The position numbers and the translations under genes were made by a program. From Vibrio gallaecicus (GTDB taxonomy: Bacteria; Pseudomonadota; Gammaproteobacteria; Enterobacterales; Vibrionaceae), in contig NZ_AP025491.1 of the NCBI RefSeq assembly GCF_024347495.1, forward strand, positions 124,001 through 188,000: 64,000 nucleotides of DNA. The letters are read 5' to 3'. Every line of letters begins with the position of its first letter. The stretch's first letter is position 1. Shown here one piece after another: positions 9,248 to 16,834 of the stretch. The notes beneath the pieces are model-generated. The model had not been told where the DNA came from, did not search any database, and worked only from the letters and a program-made list of their open reading frames with translations.

Positions 9248-10312
9248 ATGAATAAGAAACTTTTAGCGGTAGCAATTTCTAGCGCTGCCTTTGCTTCACA
9301 AGCTGTTGCGATCGAACTTTACAATGAAGACGGTACGACCTTTTCTGTAGGTGGTCACGTTTCAGTTGCTGTGGGTGATGTTAATAGCAGCGACCGTCAA
9401 GGTGACGACGATATTGGTATTGAATCAGTTTCTCCACGTATTAACTTTAATGTAACTCATGACATAGGCAATGGCTTTACTGCCGATGCTAAAGGTGAGT
9501 GGGCATTGAACTACTTAGATGGCGGTGAGAATGCGTTTACCACTCGTCTTGGCTACCTTGGTTTAACGCATGACGATTTCGGTCGTGCTGTTGCTGGTAC
9601 GCAGTGGGCTCCTTATTACAGTGTTTCTGGCGTTGCAGATATGCCAATCGCTTTTGCAAATGACTTTATTTACGACGATCACGGTAACTTAGGTACTGGT
9701 CGTGGTGAAGAAATGCTGAGCTACGGTAACAGCGTAGATTTTGGTGAGGCAGGTACTCTTAACTTAGGCGTTGCTTGGCAGGGTCGTAAAGTTGATGACG
9801 TTAGCTACACAAGCACTGTAAGTTTTGAAAATGAATACGGAAATCGTGCTCAAATTGCATTGAACTACTCAATTGCTGATGTTACTGCAAACTATGCATT
9901 CAATACTGGTGATGTAAATTTCGGTAGCGTTGGTTCCCAAACGGCTGAATCACATGTTCTAAGTGCAACATACGGCTCTTACGGTAAAGAAGGCATTTAC
10001 CTAGCGGGTGTTTACGCAATGAATGAGTACATGAACTCAAGCTCTGGTATCGCTCTTGAAGAAACAACAGCCGTTGAACTTCTAGCTTCTTACGCTTTCT
10101 CAAACAGCATTAATGTAAGTGTTAACTATGAAGCAGTTGAAGATGACAAAGAAAGCGCTACAGTTTACAGCACTTCAGCTCTACAAGCTGAATACAACTT
10201 TACTTCTAACTTCGTAGGTTTTGCTGGTTACGAGTTTGACCTTCAAGGTTCAGGCACATACAAAGATAAAGCAGACGATAAGTGGTTGATTGGTGCTCGT
10301 TACTACCTATAA
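9248..10312 (+). CDS. Outer-membrane porin
   Basis: About 354 residues of the Gram-negative porin family. A signal peptide (MNKKLLAVAISSAAFASQAVA) is followed by IELYNEDGTTFSVGGHVSV, the usual first strand of Vibrionaceae porins; the protein ends in ARYYL with an aromatic/hydrophobic strand terminus. An upstream in-frame ATG at 9236 exists, but the signal peptide and local GGA support the ATG at 9248. It differs from the porin at 1419 in the loops and is longer. It is monocistronic, preceded by a long AT-rich leader and followed by two tandem terminators, which suggests strong independently regulated expression. Confidence 0.85.
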   Translation: MNKKLLAVAISSAAFASQAVAIELYNEDGTTFSVGGHVSVAVGDVNSSDRQGDDDIGIESVSPRINFNVTHDIGNGFTADAKGEWALNYLDGGENAFTTRLGYLGLTHDDFGRAVAGTQWAPYYSVSGVADMPIAFANDFIYDDHGNLGTGRGEEMLSYGNSVDFGEAGTLNLGVAWQGRKVDDVSYTSTVSFENEYGNRAQIALNYSIADVTANYAFNTGDVNFGSVGSQTAESHVLSATYGSYGKEGIYLAGVYAMNEYMNSSSGIALEETTAVELLASYAFSNSINVSVNYEAVEDDKESATVYSTSALQAEYNFTSNFVGFAGYEFDLQGSGTYKDKADDKWLIGARYYL

Positions 10313-10343
10313 GAAGTAGCTCGTATGTAGTTTACTAAATTTG

Positions 10344-10375
10344 GCAATTATCTCAGGTTGCGATAATTGCTTTTA
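10344..10375 (+). terminator. Porin terminator (proximal)
   Basis: GCAATTATC (10344-10352) pairs with GATAATTGC (10362-10370) and is followed by TTTTA, 30 bp after the porin stop codon. Confidence 0.75.
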
Positions 10376-10411
10376 TCGCGGACTAGAATAAAAGTTACAC
10401 GCCTATTCAAG

Positions 10412-10440
10412 AGCTCACTTATTTTAAGTGAGCTTTTTCT
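10412..10440 (+). terminator. Second tandem terminator
   Basis: Perfect 10-bp stem AGCTCACTTA (10412-10421) / TAAGTGAGCT (10425-10434) with a 3-nt loop and a TTTTCT tail. It insulates the porin from the ohrR-like gene. Confidence 0.75.
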
Positions 10441-10476
10441 TTGGTTGAATAGGATAATCGGCAAGTTGCGATACTC

Positions 10477-10525
10477 TTCCAATCCAATCCAATCCAATCC
10501 AATCCAATCCAATCCAATCCAATCC
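10477..10525. repeat. Pentanucleotide tandem repeat (AATCC)9
   Basis: Nine perfect AATCC units (10481-10525) preceded by a partial unit. It lies between the porin terminators and the ohrR-like gene, about 40 bp upstream of a TATAAT box, so length changes would alter DNA upstream of the promoter rather than the protein. An open frame does run through it into ohrR, but translation from there is not supported. Confidence 0.95.
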
Positions 10526-10564
10526 ATATATGGTGCTTCGATACTAATGACTTGGAGCATGAGA

Positions 10565-10588
10565 TATAATTCAGTATATTGTGCACAA
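10565..10588 (+). promoter_or_regulatory. Putative ohrR promoter -10 and palindromic operator
   Basis: TATAAT (10565-10570) is followed by the perfect palindrome TTGTGCACAA (10579-10588), which ends 21 bp before the ohrR start. Its position at or just after the transcription start fits autorepression, as is usual for OhrR/MarR proteins. The -35 element is not clear. Confidence 0.45.
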
Positions 10589-10609
10589 CTTAATCTAACG
10601 GGTGTATAC

Positions 10610-11080
10610 ATGACATCTTGCCATACCAATAACTCATCATCTTTAAGTAACCAAGAACAAGAGCTGATTAAGCTTGAGAATCAAGTTTGCTTTCCTCTAT
10701 ATAGTGCTGCCAATGCTGTAATTCGCGCCTATCGCCCACTATTAGATGAGCTAGACCTCACTTATTCACAGTATTTAGTAATGATGGTGCTTTGGCAAAA
10801 TAACGGTATCAATGTAAAAGAACTGGGCGCTAAACTTAACTTAGATTCTGGTACTTTAACGCCTCTGTTAAAACGATTAGAAACTAAAGGCATTGTTTTG
10901 CGCAAAAGGGGTGAACATGACGAGCGCGTTCGTGAGCTTTTTTTAACAGAGCAAGGTGAAGCGCTTAAACTGCAAGCCGTCAGTGTGCCTAAAGCGATGC
11001 GCTGCAAGATTTCGTTGGATGTTGAAGAACTTGTAGAACTGAAACGTTTATGTGAAAAGCTAATAAAGACAATTGACTAG
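10610..11080 (+). CDS. ohrR: MarR-family organic-peroxide sensor (OhrR-like)
   Basis: 156 residues from the ATG at 10610. The segment NQVCFPLYSAANAVIRAYRPLL with Cys27 matches the peroxide-sensing N-terminal helix of OhrR, followed by LDLTYSQYLVMMVLW and a winged helix (GTLTPLLKRLETKG). Further cysteines near the C-terminus (MRCKIS and RLCEKL) suggest a two-cysteine OhrR. It would repress an organic hydroperoxide resistance gene until oxidised. No ohr gene is adjacent; the OsmC-like gene at 35769 is far away and of a different subgroup. The open frame extends upstream through the AATCC repeat to 10367, but that part shows no protein-like character. Confidence 0.8.
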   Translation: MTSCHTNNSSSLSNQEQELIKLENQVCFPLYSAANAVIRAYRPLLDELDLTYSQYLVMMVLWQNNGINVKELGAKLNLDSGTLTPLLKRLETKGIVLRKRGEHDERVRELFLTEQGEALKLQAVSVPKAMRCKISLDVEELVELKRLCEKLIKTID

Positions 11081-11230
11081 CTTTTGAATTTGAAGCCGAA
11101 CTCCAAAGGTTTTATAACCGTAAGATTGAGCTAAAGATCAGGTTTTTGATAATTTACTAGATTAACTCGAAGATCAGTGGAATATGATCGGTTAAAATAT
11201 CTGCTCTCAAATTCAGGTCAAGGAAAGGTA

Positions 11231-11863
11231 ATGAGCTCAACAAACAAGGATAGTGAAATGATGATTTCTAAAGTAACCGCCGCACCCAGTAAAATATTAT
11301 GTGTGGGTAGAAATTATGCAGATCATATCGAAGAGCTCAACAATGCCACACCTGAGCATATGGTGGTTTTTCATAAGCCAAGCACCAGTGTGACTACTAT
11401 ATTGTCTTCATTCCATGAAGAGACATTACACTATGAGGCGGAGATTTGCTTCATCGTTGAAAATGAGACTTTCACTTCAGTAGGCTTAGGGCTAGATCTC
11501 ACCAAGAGAGAGCAGCAATCTTATCTTAAAAGCAAAGGGCTTCCATGGGAGCGAGCAAAGTCATTTGATGGCTCTGCGGTGTTTAGTCGCTTTGTTCCAT
11601 TAACTGATGTTGATATTAATGATCTTAACTTAGAGTTATTCATTAACTGTGTCCGAGTCCAGAAGGGGCATGTGAACCAGATGCTCTACTCACCTCAAAC
11701 CATCTTGGATGAATTAAAATCTTACCTTACTCTGTTAGATGGTGATGTTGTAATGACAGGTACGCCAAAAGGCGTGGGTGAAGTGCACAACGGCGATGTG
11801 TTTTTAGGGCGTCTTATGTGTGGCGACAAAACCCTCATAGAAATAGAGTGGCTTGCTCGGTGA
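11231..11863 (+). CDS. Fumarylacetoacetate hydrolase (FAH) family protein
   Basis: 210 residues from ATG 11231, which has AAGGAAAGG just upstream; a longer frame begins at 11177 without a site. FAH-superfamily features are KILCVGRNYADHIEE near the N-terminus, the metal-binding E-x-E in HYEAEICFIVE, the lysine/aspartate region WERAKSFDGSAVFS, and MTGTPKGVGEV with the terminal GD turn. Members hydrolyse C-C bonds in acylpyruvates or decarboxylate oxaloacetate in a Mg-dependent way. The size fits the acylpyruvase/oxaloacetate tautomerase (FAHD1, YcgM) branch. The neighbours do not reveal a pathway. Confidence 0.8.
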   Translation: MSSTNKDSEMMISKVTAAPSKILCVGRNYADHIEELNNATPEHMVVFHKPSTSVTTILSSFHEETLHYEAEICFIVENETFTSVGLGLDLTKREQQSYLKSKGLPWERAKSFDGSAVFSRFVPLTDVDINDLNLELFINCVRVQKGHVNQMLYSPQTILDELKSYLTLLDGDVVMTGTPKGVGEVHNGDVFLGRLMCGDKTLIEIEWLAR

Positions 11864-11980
11864 TGCATATTGTTTGATTTGATTTGTTTTGTGCTGGAAA
11901 ATGATCAAAAACCAGTTGTATTGACGTTCAAGTTTAATTTATTTGCACGTTATACCTAGTTAGTTATCATCCGTTGATAT

Positions 11981-12003
11981 AAAATCCGCGACCGGATTTT
12001 TAT
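11981..12003 (+). terminator. Hairpin before the LysE/RhtB gene
   Basis: AAAATCCG (11981-11988) pairs with CGGATTTT (11993-12000) around a CGAC loop, then TATAAA. It may end the FAH-family transcript, or act as a leader structure since it lies only 18 bp before the next start codon. Confidence 0.5.
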
Positions 12004-12017
12004 AAATACAATAACGA

Positions 12018-12650
12018 ATGATCGATTTAACTATTTTACCTGTCTACTTAACTGCTGTTGTAGCGCTTCTTCTTCTTCCTGGTCCTGATATGTTACTGAT
12101 TGCTAGCTCAAGTATGAGTTACGGTCGCAAAGTTGGCGTGTTTGCCAGTTTAGGTAATGCAACGTCCGGCATCATTTTGACCGTACTGGCTGCTATGGGT
12201 GTGTCTGCCTTAATTGCAATGAGCCCTATGGCATTAAAAGCATTACACCTATTGGGTGGTGCTTATTTACTTAAAATGGGTTGGGATTGCTTAAGAGCAG
12301 AGCAAGACGAAGCGCCTGAACTTAACAATAATTCTGCAGTTGCGAAAACCTATTATCAGCGAGCTTTAGTCAGCAATCTACTTAACCCTAAAGCGCTTGT
12401 TTTCTTTGTGATGTTTTTACCTCAATTTGTGTCGACTAACATAACAGCAAGTTCTGGTGAGCAAATGCTTGTACTAGGGCTACTGCTTAATATTTTAGGC
12501 TTGTCATTTAACTTCTTATTGGTAGCGCTTGTTGGCAGTGTCGGGAAGTCTCTAATTGAGAATGCTAAATTCAGAATGTACCAACAGAAAGTGATGGGTG
12601 GCGTATTCATCATTCTGGCTGTTTGGATGCTTAAATCATTCGTTGCTTAG
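12018..12650 (+). CDS. LysE/RhtB-family amino-acid exporter
   Basis: A 210-residue inner-membrane protein with about six helices and the family signature LLPGPDMLLIASSSMSYGRKVGVFASLGNATSG at residues 17-50. A second motif is NLLNPKALVFFVMFLPQF near 120-137, the typical LNPK segment. Members export homoserine, threonine, lysine or related compounds by proton antiport; the substrate cannot be assigned here. It appears monocistronic, flanked by a leader hairpin and a strong terminator. The stop codon lies inside the first copy of an octamer tandem repeat (12644-12674). Confidence 0.85.
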   Translation: MIDLTILPVYLTAVVALLLLPGPDMLLIASSSMSYGRKVGVFASLGNATSGIILTVLAAMGVSALIAMSPMALKALHLLGGAYLLKMGWDCLRAEQDEAPELNNNSAVAKTYYQRALVSNLLNPKALVFFVMFLPQFVSTNITASSGEQMLVLGLLLNILGLSFNFLLVALVGSVGKSLIENAKFRMYQQKVMGGVFIILAVWMLKSFVA

Positions 12651-12674
12651 ATGCTTAGATGCTTAGATGCTTAG
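12644..12674. repeat. Octamer tandem repeat TGCTTAGA x 3.9
   Basis: Three complete TGCTTAGA units plus TGCTTAG. The stop codon TAG of the exporter (12648-12650) is in the first unit, and each unit carries a TAG. Confidence 0.9.
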
Positions 12675-12732
12675 TTGTCTAGCTGATTAGTTTCTTATGT
12701 CAGTATGATCGAAGACAGCAATGAACAGAATT

Positions 12733-12757
12733 AACCAGCTTCGGCTGGTTTTTTTAT
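12733..12757 (+). terminator. Terminator of the LysE/RhtB gene
   Basis: AACCAGC (12733-12739), TTCG tetraloop, GCTGGTT (12744-12750), then a run of T. Confidence 0.88.
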
Positions 12758-12809
12758 CTTTAAAATGTACGATAGAGCTTAACGATAAACTTACTTTTTA
12801 GAGAGTTAT

Positions 12810-13226
12810 ATGGATATTGAAGTCGTTAGCCACCCATCAAAGCAAGATACTGATAGCGTTCTTGATGGAATAAAAGAATACAATGCCCCTCACTTCCCTG
12901 ATCAAGATTTGATCCCTCTTTCAGTTTTTGTTCGAGACTCACAGAACAAAGTGATAGCAGGGTTAAATGCCGAACTATTCACTACCTCGCTGATGATCAA
13001 TCACCTTTGGGTATCTTCAGATCTAAGAGGAAATGATGTTGGTACCAAGCTTCTTGCTAAGGTTGAGTCAGAAGCCCTCGCGAGAGGAGTTACCGATATT
13101 TACTTAGACACTTATAGTTTTCAAGCTTTGGGTTTTTATCAAAAGTTAGGTTTTAAGGTGGTAGGGGAGTTTAGCGATTATCCAATAAAAGGCGTCCATA
13201 AACACTTTTTACAGAAATCGCTTTAG
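12810..13226 (+). CDS. GNAT-family N-acetyltransferase
   Basis: 138 residues of the GCN5-related fold. The acetyl-CoA pyrophosphate loop is recognisable as DLRGNDVGTKLL (residues ~71-82; R/Q-x-x-G-x-G/A pattern with an Asp-Val variant), preceded by the beta-4 strand INHLWVSS and followed by FQALGFYQKLGFKVVG. The acceptor substrate is unknown. A GAG-containing site (TTAGAGAG) precedes the ATG. It is monocistronic between two terminators. Confidence 0.82.
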   Translation: MDIEVVSHPSKQDTDSVLDGIKEYNAPHFPDQDLIPLSVFVRDSQNKVIAGLNAELFTTSLMINHLWVSSDLRGNDVGTKLLAKVESEALARGVTDIYLDTYSFQALGFYQKLGFKVVGEFSDYPIKGVHKHFLQKSL

Positions 13227-13228
13227 AA

Positions 13229-13257
13229 AAAATGGACGTATTACTACGTCCATTTTT
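13229..13257. terminator. Bidirectional terminator between GNAT and phosphohexomutase genes
   Basis: AATGGACGTA (13231-13240) / TACGTCCATT (13245-13254), with A-rich sequence on the left and T-rich on the right. It suits both converging genes. Confidence 0.8.
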
Positions 13258-13265
13258 GCTTTGGT

Positions 13266-13321
13266 GCTAGAAGCTAGAAGCTAGAAGCTAGAAGCTAGAA
13301 GCTAGAAGCTAGAAGCTAGAA
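13266..13321. repeat. Heptamer tandem repeat (GCTAGAA)8
   Basis: Eight perfect 7-bp units between the bidirectional terminator and the end of the phosphohexomutase gene (stop at 13338). TAG occurs in each unit on both strands, so all six frames are closed. Confidence 0.95.
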
Positions 13322-13337
13322 AATAGAGGTACCGCTA

Positions 13338-15062
13338 TTACTTATTAAGCTCTTGCTGATGCTGTTCAATAAGCTGTGCCATTTTTTCCTCTGCTCGTAG
13401 TAAAGCTTCAGGGTAATTTTCATTCCCCTCAAATTCAGTGACAAGTTCATAATAAACTTTTAGCTTAGGTTCAGTACCAGATGGGCGAACAATGATTCGA
13501 GAGCCATCTTCCATGTGATAAATAAGCACATCACTGGCAGGTAGGTGGATGGCTTCGGTTTTCCCCATGCTACCTTTTCCACCAATAGTAAAGCGAAGTG
13601 AAGATTGAAGATCTTCAATGACAGATATTCCCACACCAGCAATCTGTTTTGGTGGAGTACTTCTTAGCTTCGCACCAATGGATGGTGAATTGGGATCAAG
13701 TTGAATACTGCGTTGAGCATTCACATGTACACCATGTTCAAAGGATATTTGAGCGAGTACATCCCATACCGTTTTGCCATTTTGTTTCAATTGCTCCACA
13801 AGTTGAGAGAACACAACCAGTGTTGATAGCCCATCTTTGTCTCTTACTTGTGTGCCAATGGTGTAACCAAGAGCTTCTTCATAGGCAAAAAGGAATTCGT
13901 TTTCATCGTCTTCTAATTGCATTCCTACATTCGCTAACCATTTAAAGCCAGTGAGTGTTTGGAAGTAGGTTGCGCCATGTGATTTTGCCACTTTAGCAAG
14001 CAAAGTAGACGATACAATGCTGTTCCCAACTAGTTGCTGTTTGGTATGCGGTAGCGAAAGTAAGTAGTTGGCGAGTAGCACACCAATTTGATCACCAGTT
14101 AGCATTTTATATGTTGTATCTTGCTGCCTTGCAGCAACCGCGAACCTGTCGGCATCTGGATCGTTTGCACAAGCAATAGCAGCTTCGACACTTTCAGCGA
14201 GTTCTAGAACGAGATCCATTGCCCCATCTTCTTCAGGGTTAGGGAAGTTAACGGTTGGGAATAAACCATCAGGTTCACGCTGTTCGGCAACACTGAAGAC
14301 TTTGTTGAAACCGTTGTCATGCAGCAAATCTTCCGCCATTTTCGCTCCAACACCGTGCATCGCAGTGTATGCCACGGCGATTGATTTCTCCGAAGTATCA
14401 CCTTCAATGAATGGGCTTTGGTTAACGCTGGTACGGTAGGTTTGATAGTAATCTTCAGTAAGCCAAACGAGTTGTTCTCTTTGCTCTGCATCACTTAATG
14501 ACATCAGTGGAATCGGTCTTGTTGCGGCGATTGCAATTTCAGCAGCGATACCTGAATCATGAGGCGGGATTATTTGAGCCCCATTCTCCCAGTACACTTT
14601 AAAGCCATTATATTCAGGAGGGTTATGGCTTGCGGTTACTACTACCGCCGCAGCGGCATTCAGGTGCTTAATACCAAATGCCACAACAGGGGTAGCGGCC
14701 ACATCATGGGTGAGAAAAACTTTAATGCCTAAAGCAGTAAGTACCGAAGCCGTATCTATGGCAAATTGCTTTGAATCGGTTCTGCCATCATAGCCAACCA
14801 CTACTCCACGAGAAGCAGCCTTACTGATATTGTCGATTAGATAGTGACCCAATCCAGCGGCGGTTTCTTGAATCACTAAGCGATTCATTCGGTTTGGACC
14901 ACAACCTACTTTTCCTCTTAACCCAGCTGTTCCAAATTCCAATCTTTTCCCGAAACGATCTTCAAGTTCGCTGTATTCTTTTTCATCAATAAGATATTGA
15001 AGCTCTTCACGAGTTCTTGGATCTGGGTCTCGTGCTAACCAATTCGTCAATTTTTCCATCAT
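13338..15062 (-). CDS. Phospho-sugar mutase (alpha-D-phosphohexomutase family, PgcA-like)
   Basis: 574 residues interconverting hexose 1- and 6-phosphates (glucose and/or mannose). In order: the substrate loop EFGTAGLRGKVG (~42-53), the phosphoserine loop TASHNPPEYNGFK (~145), the Mg site DPDADR (~300), the sugar-recognition loop FAYEEALGY (~390), and the phosphate-binding loop RPSGTEPKLKVYYE near the C-terminus. The N-terminal WLARDPDPRTREEL and the length match the PgcA/PGM2-type group, not E. coli Pgm. The start is ATG 15062 with AGG upstream. A Fur-box-like sequence lies about 32-50 bp upstream, which would be unusual for this enzyme. Confidence 0.88.
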   Translation of the reverse strand: MMEKLTNWLARDPDPRTREELQYLIDEKEYSELEDRFGKRLEFGTAGLRGKVGCGPNRMNRLVIQETAAGLGHYLIDNISKAASRGVVVGYDGRTDSKQFAIDTASVLTALGIKVFLTHDVAATPVVAFGIKHLNAAAAVVVTASHNPPEYNGFKVYWENGAQIIPPHDSGIAAEIAIAATRPIPLMSLSDAEQREQLVWLTEDYYQTYRTSVNQSPFIEGDTSEKSIAVAYTAMHGVGAKMAEDLLHDNGFNKVFSVAEQREPDGLFPTVNFPNPEEDGAMDLVLELAESVEAAIACANDPDADRFAVAARQQDTTYKMLTGDQIGVLLANYLLSLPHTKQQLVGNSIVSSTLLAKVAKSHGATYFQTLTGFKWLANVGMQLEDDENEFLFAYEEALGYTIGTQVRDKDGLSTLVVFSQLVEQLKQNGKTVWDVLAQISFEHGVHVNAQRSIQLDPNSPSIGAKLRSTPPKQIAGVGISVIEDLQSSLRFTIGGKGSMGKTEAIHLPASDVLIYHMEDGSRIIVRPSGTEPKLKVYYELVTEFEGNENYPEALLRAEEKMAQLIEQHQQELNK

Positions 15063-15093
15063 AAATTAAACCTTTGCTGTTGATAGAGTAAAT

Positions 15094-15112
15094 ATAAATG
15101 ATATTCATTATC
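15094..15112 (-). promoter_or_regulatory. Candidate Fur box upstream of the phosphohexomutase gene
   Basis: ATAAATGATATTCATTATC matches 15 of 19 positions of the classical Fur consensus GATAATGATAATCATTATC by hand alignment. It lies 32-50 bp upstream of the leftward gene starting at 15062. Confidence 0.5.
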
Positions 15113-15670
15113 AATTAAGTGAAGGCAATCGTAAAACTAAGTTGTTAGAACATCAATTGTTAACCAAGCGGTATTCTAAGCACTGCTGGCATGTGCGGGT
15201 TCATAGCTAAACTCTGCAATTAAGAGTTCTGAACCGGTTAAAACCGTTGAGCTTAATAACTGATTTTCCTAATAACACATGCCTCTACTTCTTTTCTTAA
15301 TATTCCCTTTAGAAACTCTACTCTGAGGTACTTTCACTCGCTATATACAAGATTTATAGCCGATAATTTGAATATTTAGCACCTTGAACATTTAGCTTTC
15401 AGTAACTAGCCTTTACATAAATATAACAAAAAGTAGCCAGTTCGCTGATTAAACGTCTTTATCCCTCATATTTTCTGCCGTATTGATGAGGCTTACTTTG
15501 CATCATTTTTATGTTTAACCCTTAGCCAAATATTCTTTCATTGCGAAGTAATGTCCGAATGGATGGTTGAGATAAACATGACGCAATTAGGTGATAGAAA
15601 GACCATAGACACATGTGAACGATGGTTTCAGGGCGTAAATGTCTTGTGGGATGGATAAAGGAGATACCTT
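15113..15670. other. Intergenic region with a nested hairpin, upstream of the cytochrome oxidase operon
   Basis: No plausible gene. A nested structure is visible: GGTTC (15198-15202) pairs with GAACC (15231-15235), enclosing AACTCT (15210-15215) / AGAGTT (15223-15228), and is followed by a GGTTAAAACC mini-hairpin. It could be part of a long 5' leader of the rightward cox operon or of the leftward gene. The ribosome site AAGGAG at 15658-15663 marks the true start of coxB. Confidence 0.4.
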
Positions 15671-16834
15671 TTGAAGAGATCACGAACCACTCTTGTACTG
15701 TTAATGGAACTAGCGGTAGTTTTGTTTTGGTCATCAGCTGTTTGGGCTGAATCAGACTACAACATGACTCAGGGTGTTACGGAAATCAGCGGTAAGGTCT
15801 ATGACCTTCACATGTTGATTTTCTACATTTGCTGTGCAATTGCGCTAATCGTGTTTGGCGTGATGTTTTATTCCATTATTCACCATCGAAAGTCGAAGGG
15901 TGCGGTCGCTGCCCATTTCCATGAAAGCACCAAAGTAGAAATTATCTGGACGATTATTCCCATTCTTATTCTTATCGCGATGGCGATACCCGCAACCAAA
16001 ACATTGATTGCGATGGAAGATACCTCCCAATCCGACTTAACCATTAAAATCACAGGTTCTCAGTGGAAGTGGCATTACAGCTACTTTGGGGAAGATGTTG
16101 AATTTTTTAGTTTATTAGCGACGAGTGATAAACAAATTGAAGGAATTGAAGAAAAAGGAGCGCATTATTTACTAGAAGTGGATAAGCCCTTAGTCCTTCC
16201 TATTAATCGCAAAGTCCGCTTCTTGATGACATCAGATGACGTTATACATTCATGGTGGGTGCCTGCTTTTGCTGTGAAAAAAGACACTGTCCCGGGGTTT
16301 ATTAATGAGGCATGGACCAAAATTGATGAGCCTGGTGTATATAGAGGGCAGTGTGCGGAGCTTTGTGGCCGAGCGCATGGATTCATGCCGATTGTCGTGC
16401 AGGCGATGGAAGAAGACGATTTTGATGCATGGCTTGTTAAACAAAAAGAAGAGGCTGCTATTGCTAAGCAACAAGCTCAAGAGGCACTAGGCTCGTCACT
16501 TACTATGGACGAACTGTATGCCGAAGGTGAGACCATTTATAACGCGAGATGTGCGGTGTGCCATCAGGTCAATGGTGATGGTATTACTGGTGCATTCCCT
16601 GCAATTAAAGGTAGTGCGATTGCACTAGGCGATTTATCAACACATTTAGACACTATTGTGTATGGCAGACCTGGAACGGCAATGCAGGCATTTGATGCCC
16701 AATTAAGCGAGAAAGAAATTGCTGCAGTCGTGACTTATCAAAGAAATGCATGGGGAAATGATACGGGAGATGTCGTTCAAGCTTCTGATGTAAATGCATT
16801 TAAGGCACAGAAAAATGCCAAGGAGGAGCAATGA
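15671..16834 (+). CDS. coxB: Cytochrome c oxidase subunit II fused to cytochrome c (caa3 type)
   Basis: 387 residues starting at TTG 15671, justified by a strong AAGGAG seven bases upstream. A signal sequence ends at VWAE; two helices (about 47-67 and 90-108) precede the cupredoxin domain. The CuA ligands are visible as His193 (VIHSWW), Cys228, Cys232, His236 and Met239 in [13 protein letters not shown]. From about 280 there is a fused cytochrome c domain with heme-binding CAVCH (294-298) and a probable axial Met in GTAMQAF. The fusion defines a caa3-type oxidase. The stop overlaps the coxA start (ATGA). Confidence 0.95.
   Translation: MKRSRTTLVLLMELAVVLFWSSAVWAESDYNMTQGVTEISGKVYDLHMLIFYICCAIALIVFGVMFYSIIHHRKSKGAVAAHFHESTKVEIIWTIIPILILIAMAIPATKTLIAMEDTSQSDLTIKITGSQWKWHYSYFGEDVEFFSLLATSDKQIEGIEEKGAHYLLEVDKPLVLPINRKVRFLMTSDDVIHSWWVPAFAVKKDTVPGFINEAWTKIDEPGVYRGQCAELCGRAHGFMPIVVQAMEEDDFDAWLVKQKEEAAIAKQQAQEALGSSLTMDELYAEGETIYNARCAVCHQVNGDGITGAFPAIKGSAIALGDLSTHLDTIVYGRPGTAMQAFDAQLSEKEIAAVVTYQRNAWGNDTGDVVQASDVNAFKAQKNAKEEQ

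Noticed and set aside
10367..10609. N-terminal extension of the OhrR-like protein through the AATCC repeat
   Set aside because: It reads through two terminators and the repeat, has no ribosome site and would be unlike OhrR proteins, which begin near the ATG at 10610.
10348..10629. 93-codon minus-strand frame across the AATCC repeat
   Set aside because: It is a by-product of the repeat (DWIGL units), without a ribosome site or family similarity.
10610..11863. ohrR and the FAH-family gene as an ohr operon
   Set aside because: There is no Ohr-type peroxidase here; the FAH-family protein is unrelated and about 150 bp away.
13266..13321. Tandem heptamers as a CRISPR array
   Set aside because: Units are 7 bp, directly adjacent, with no spacers and no cas genes.
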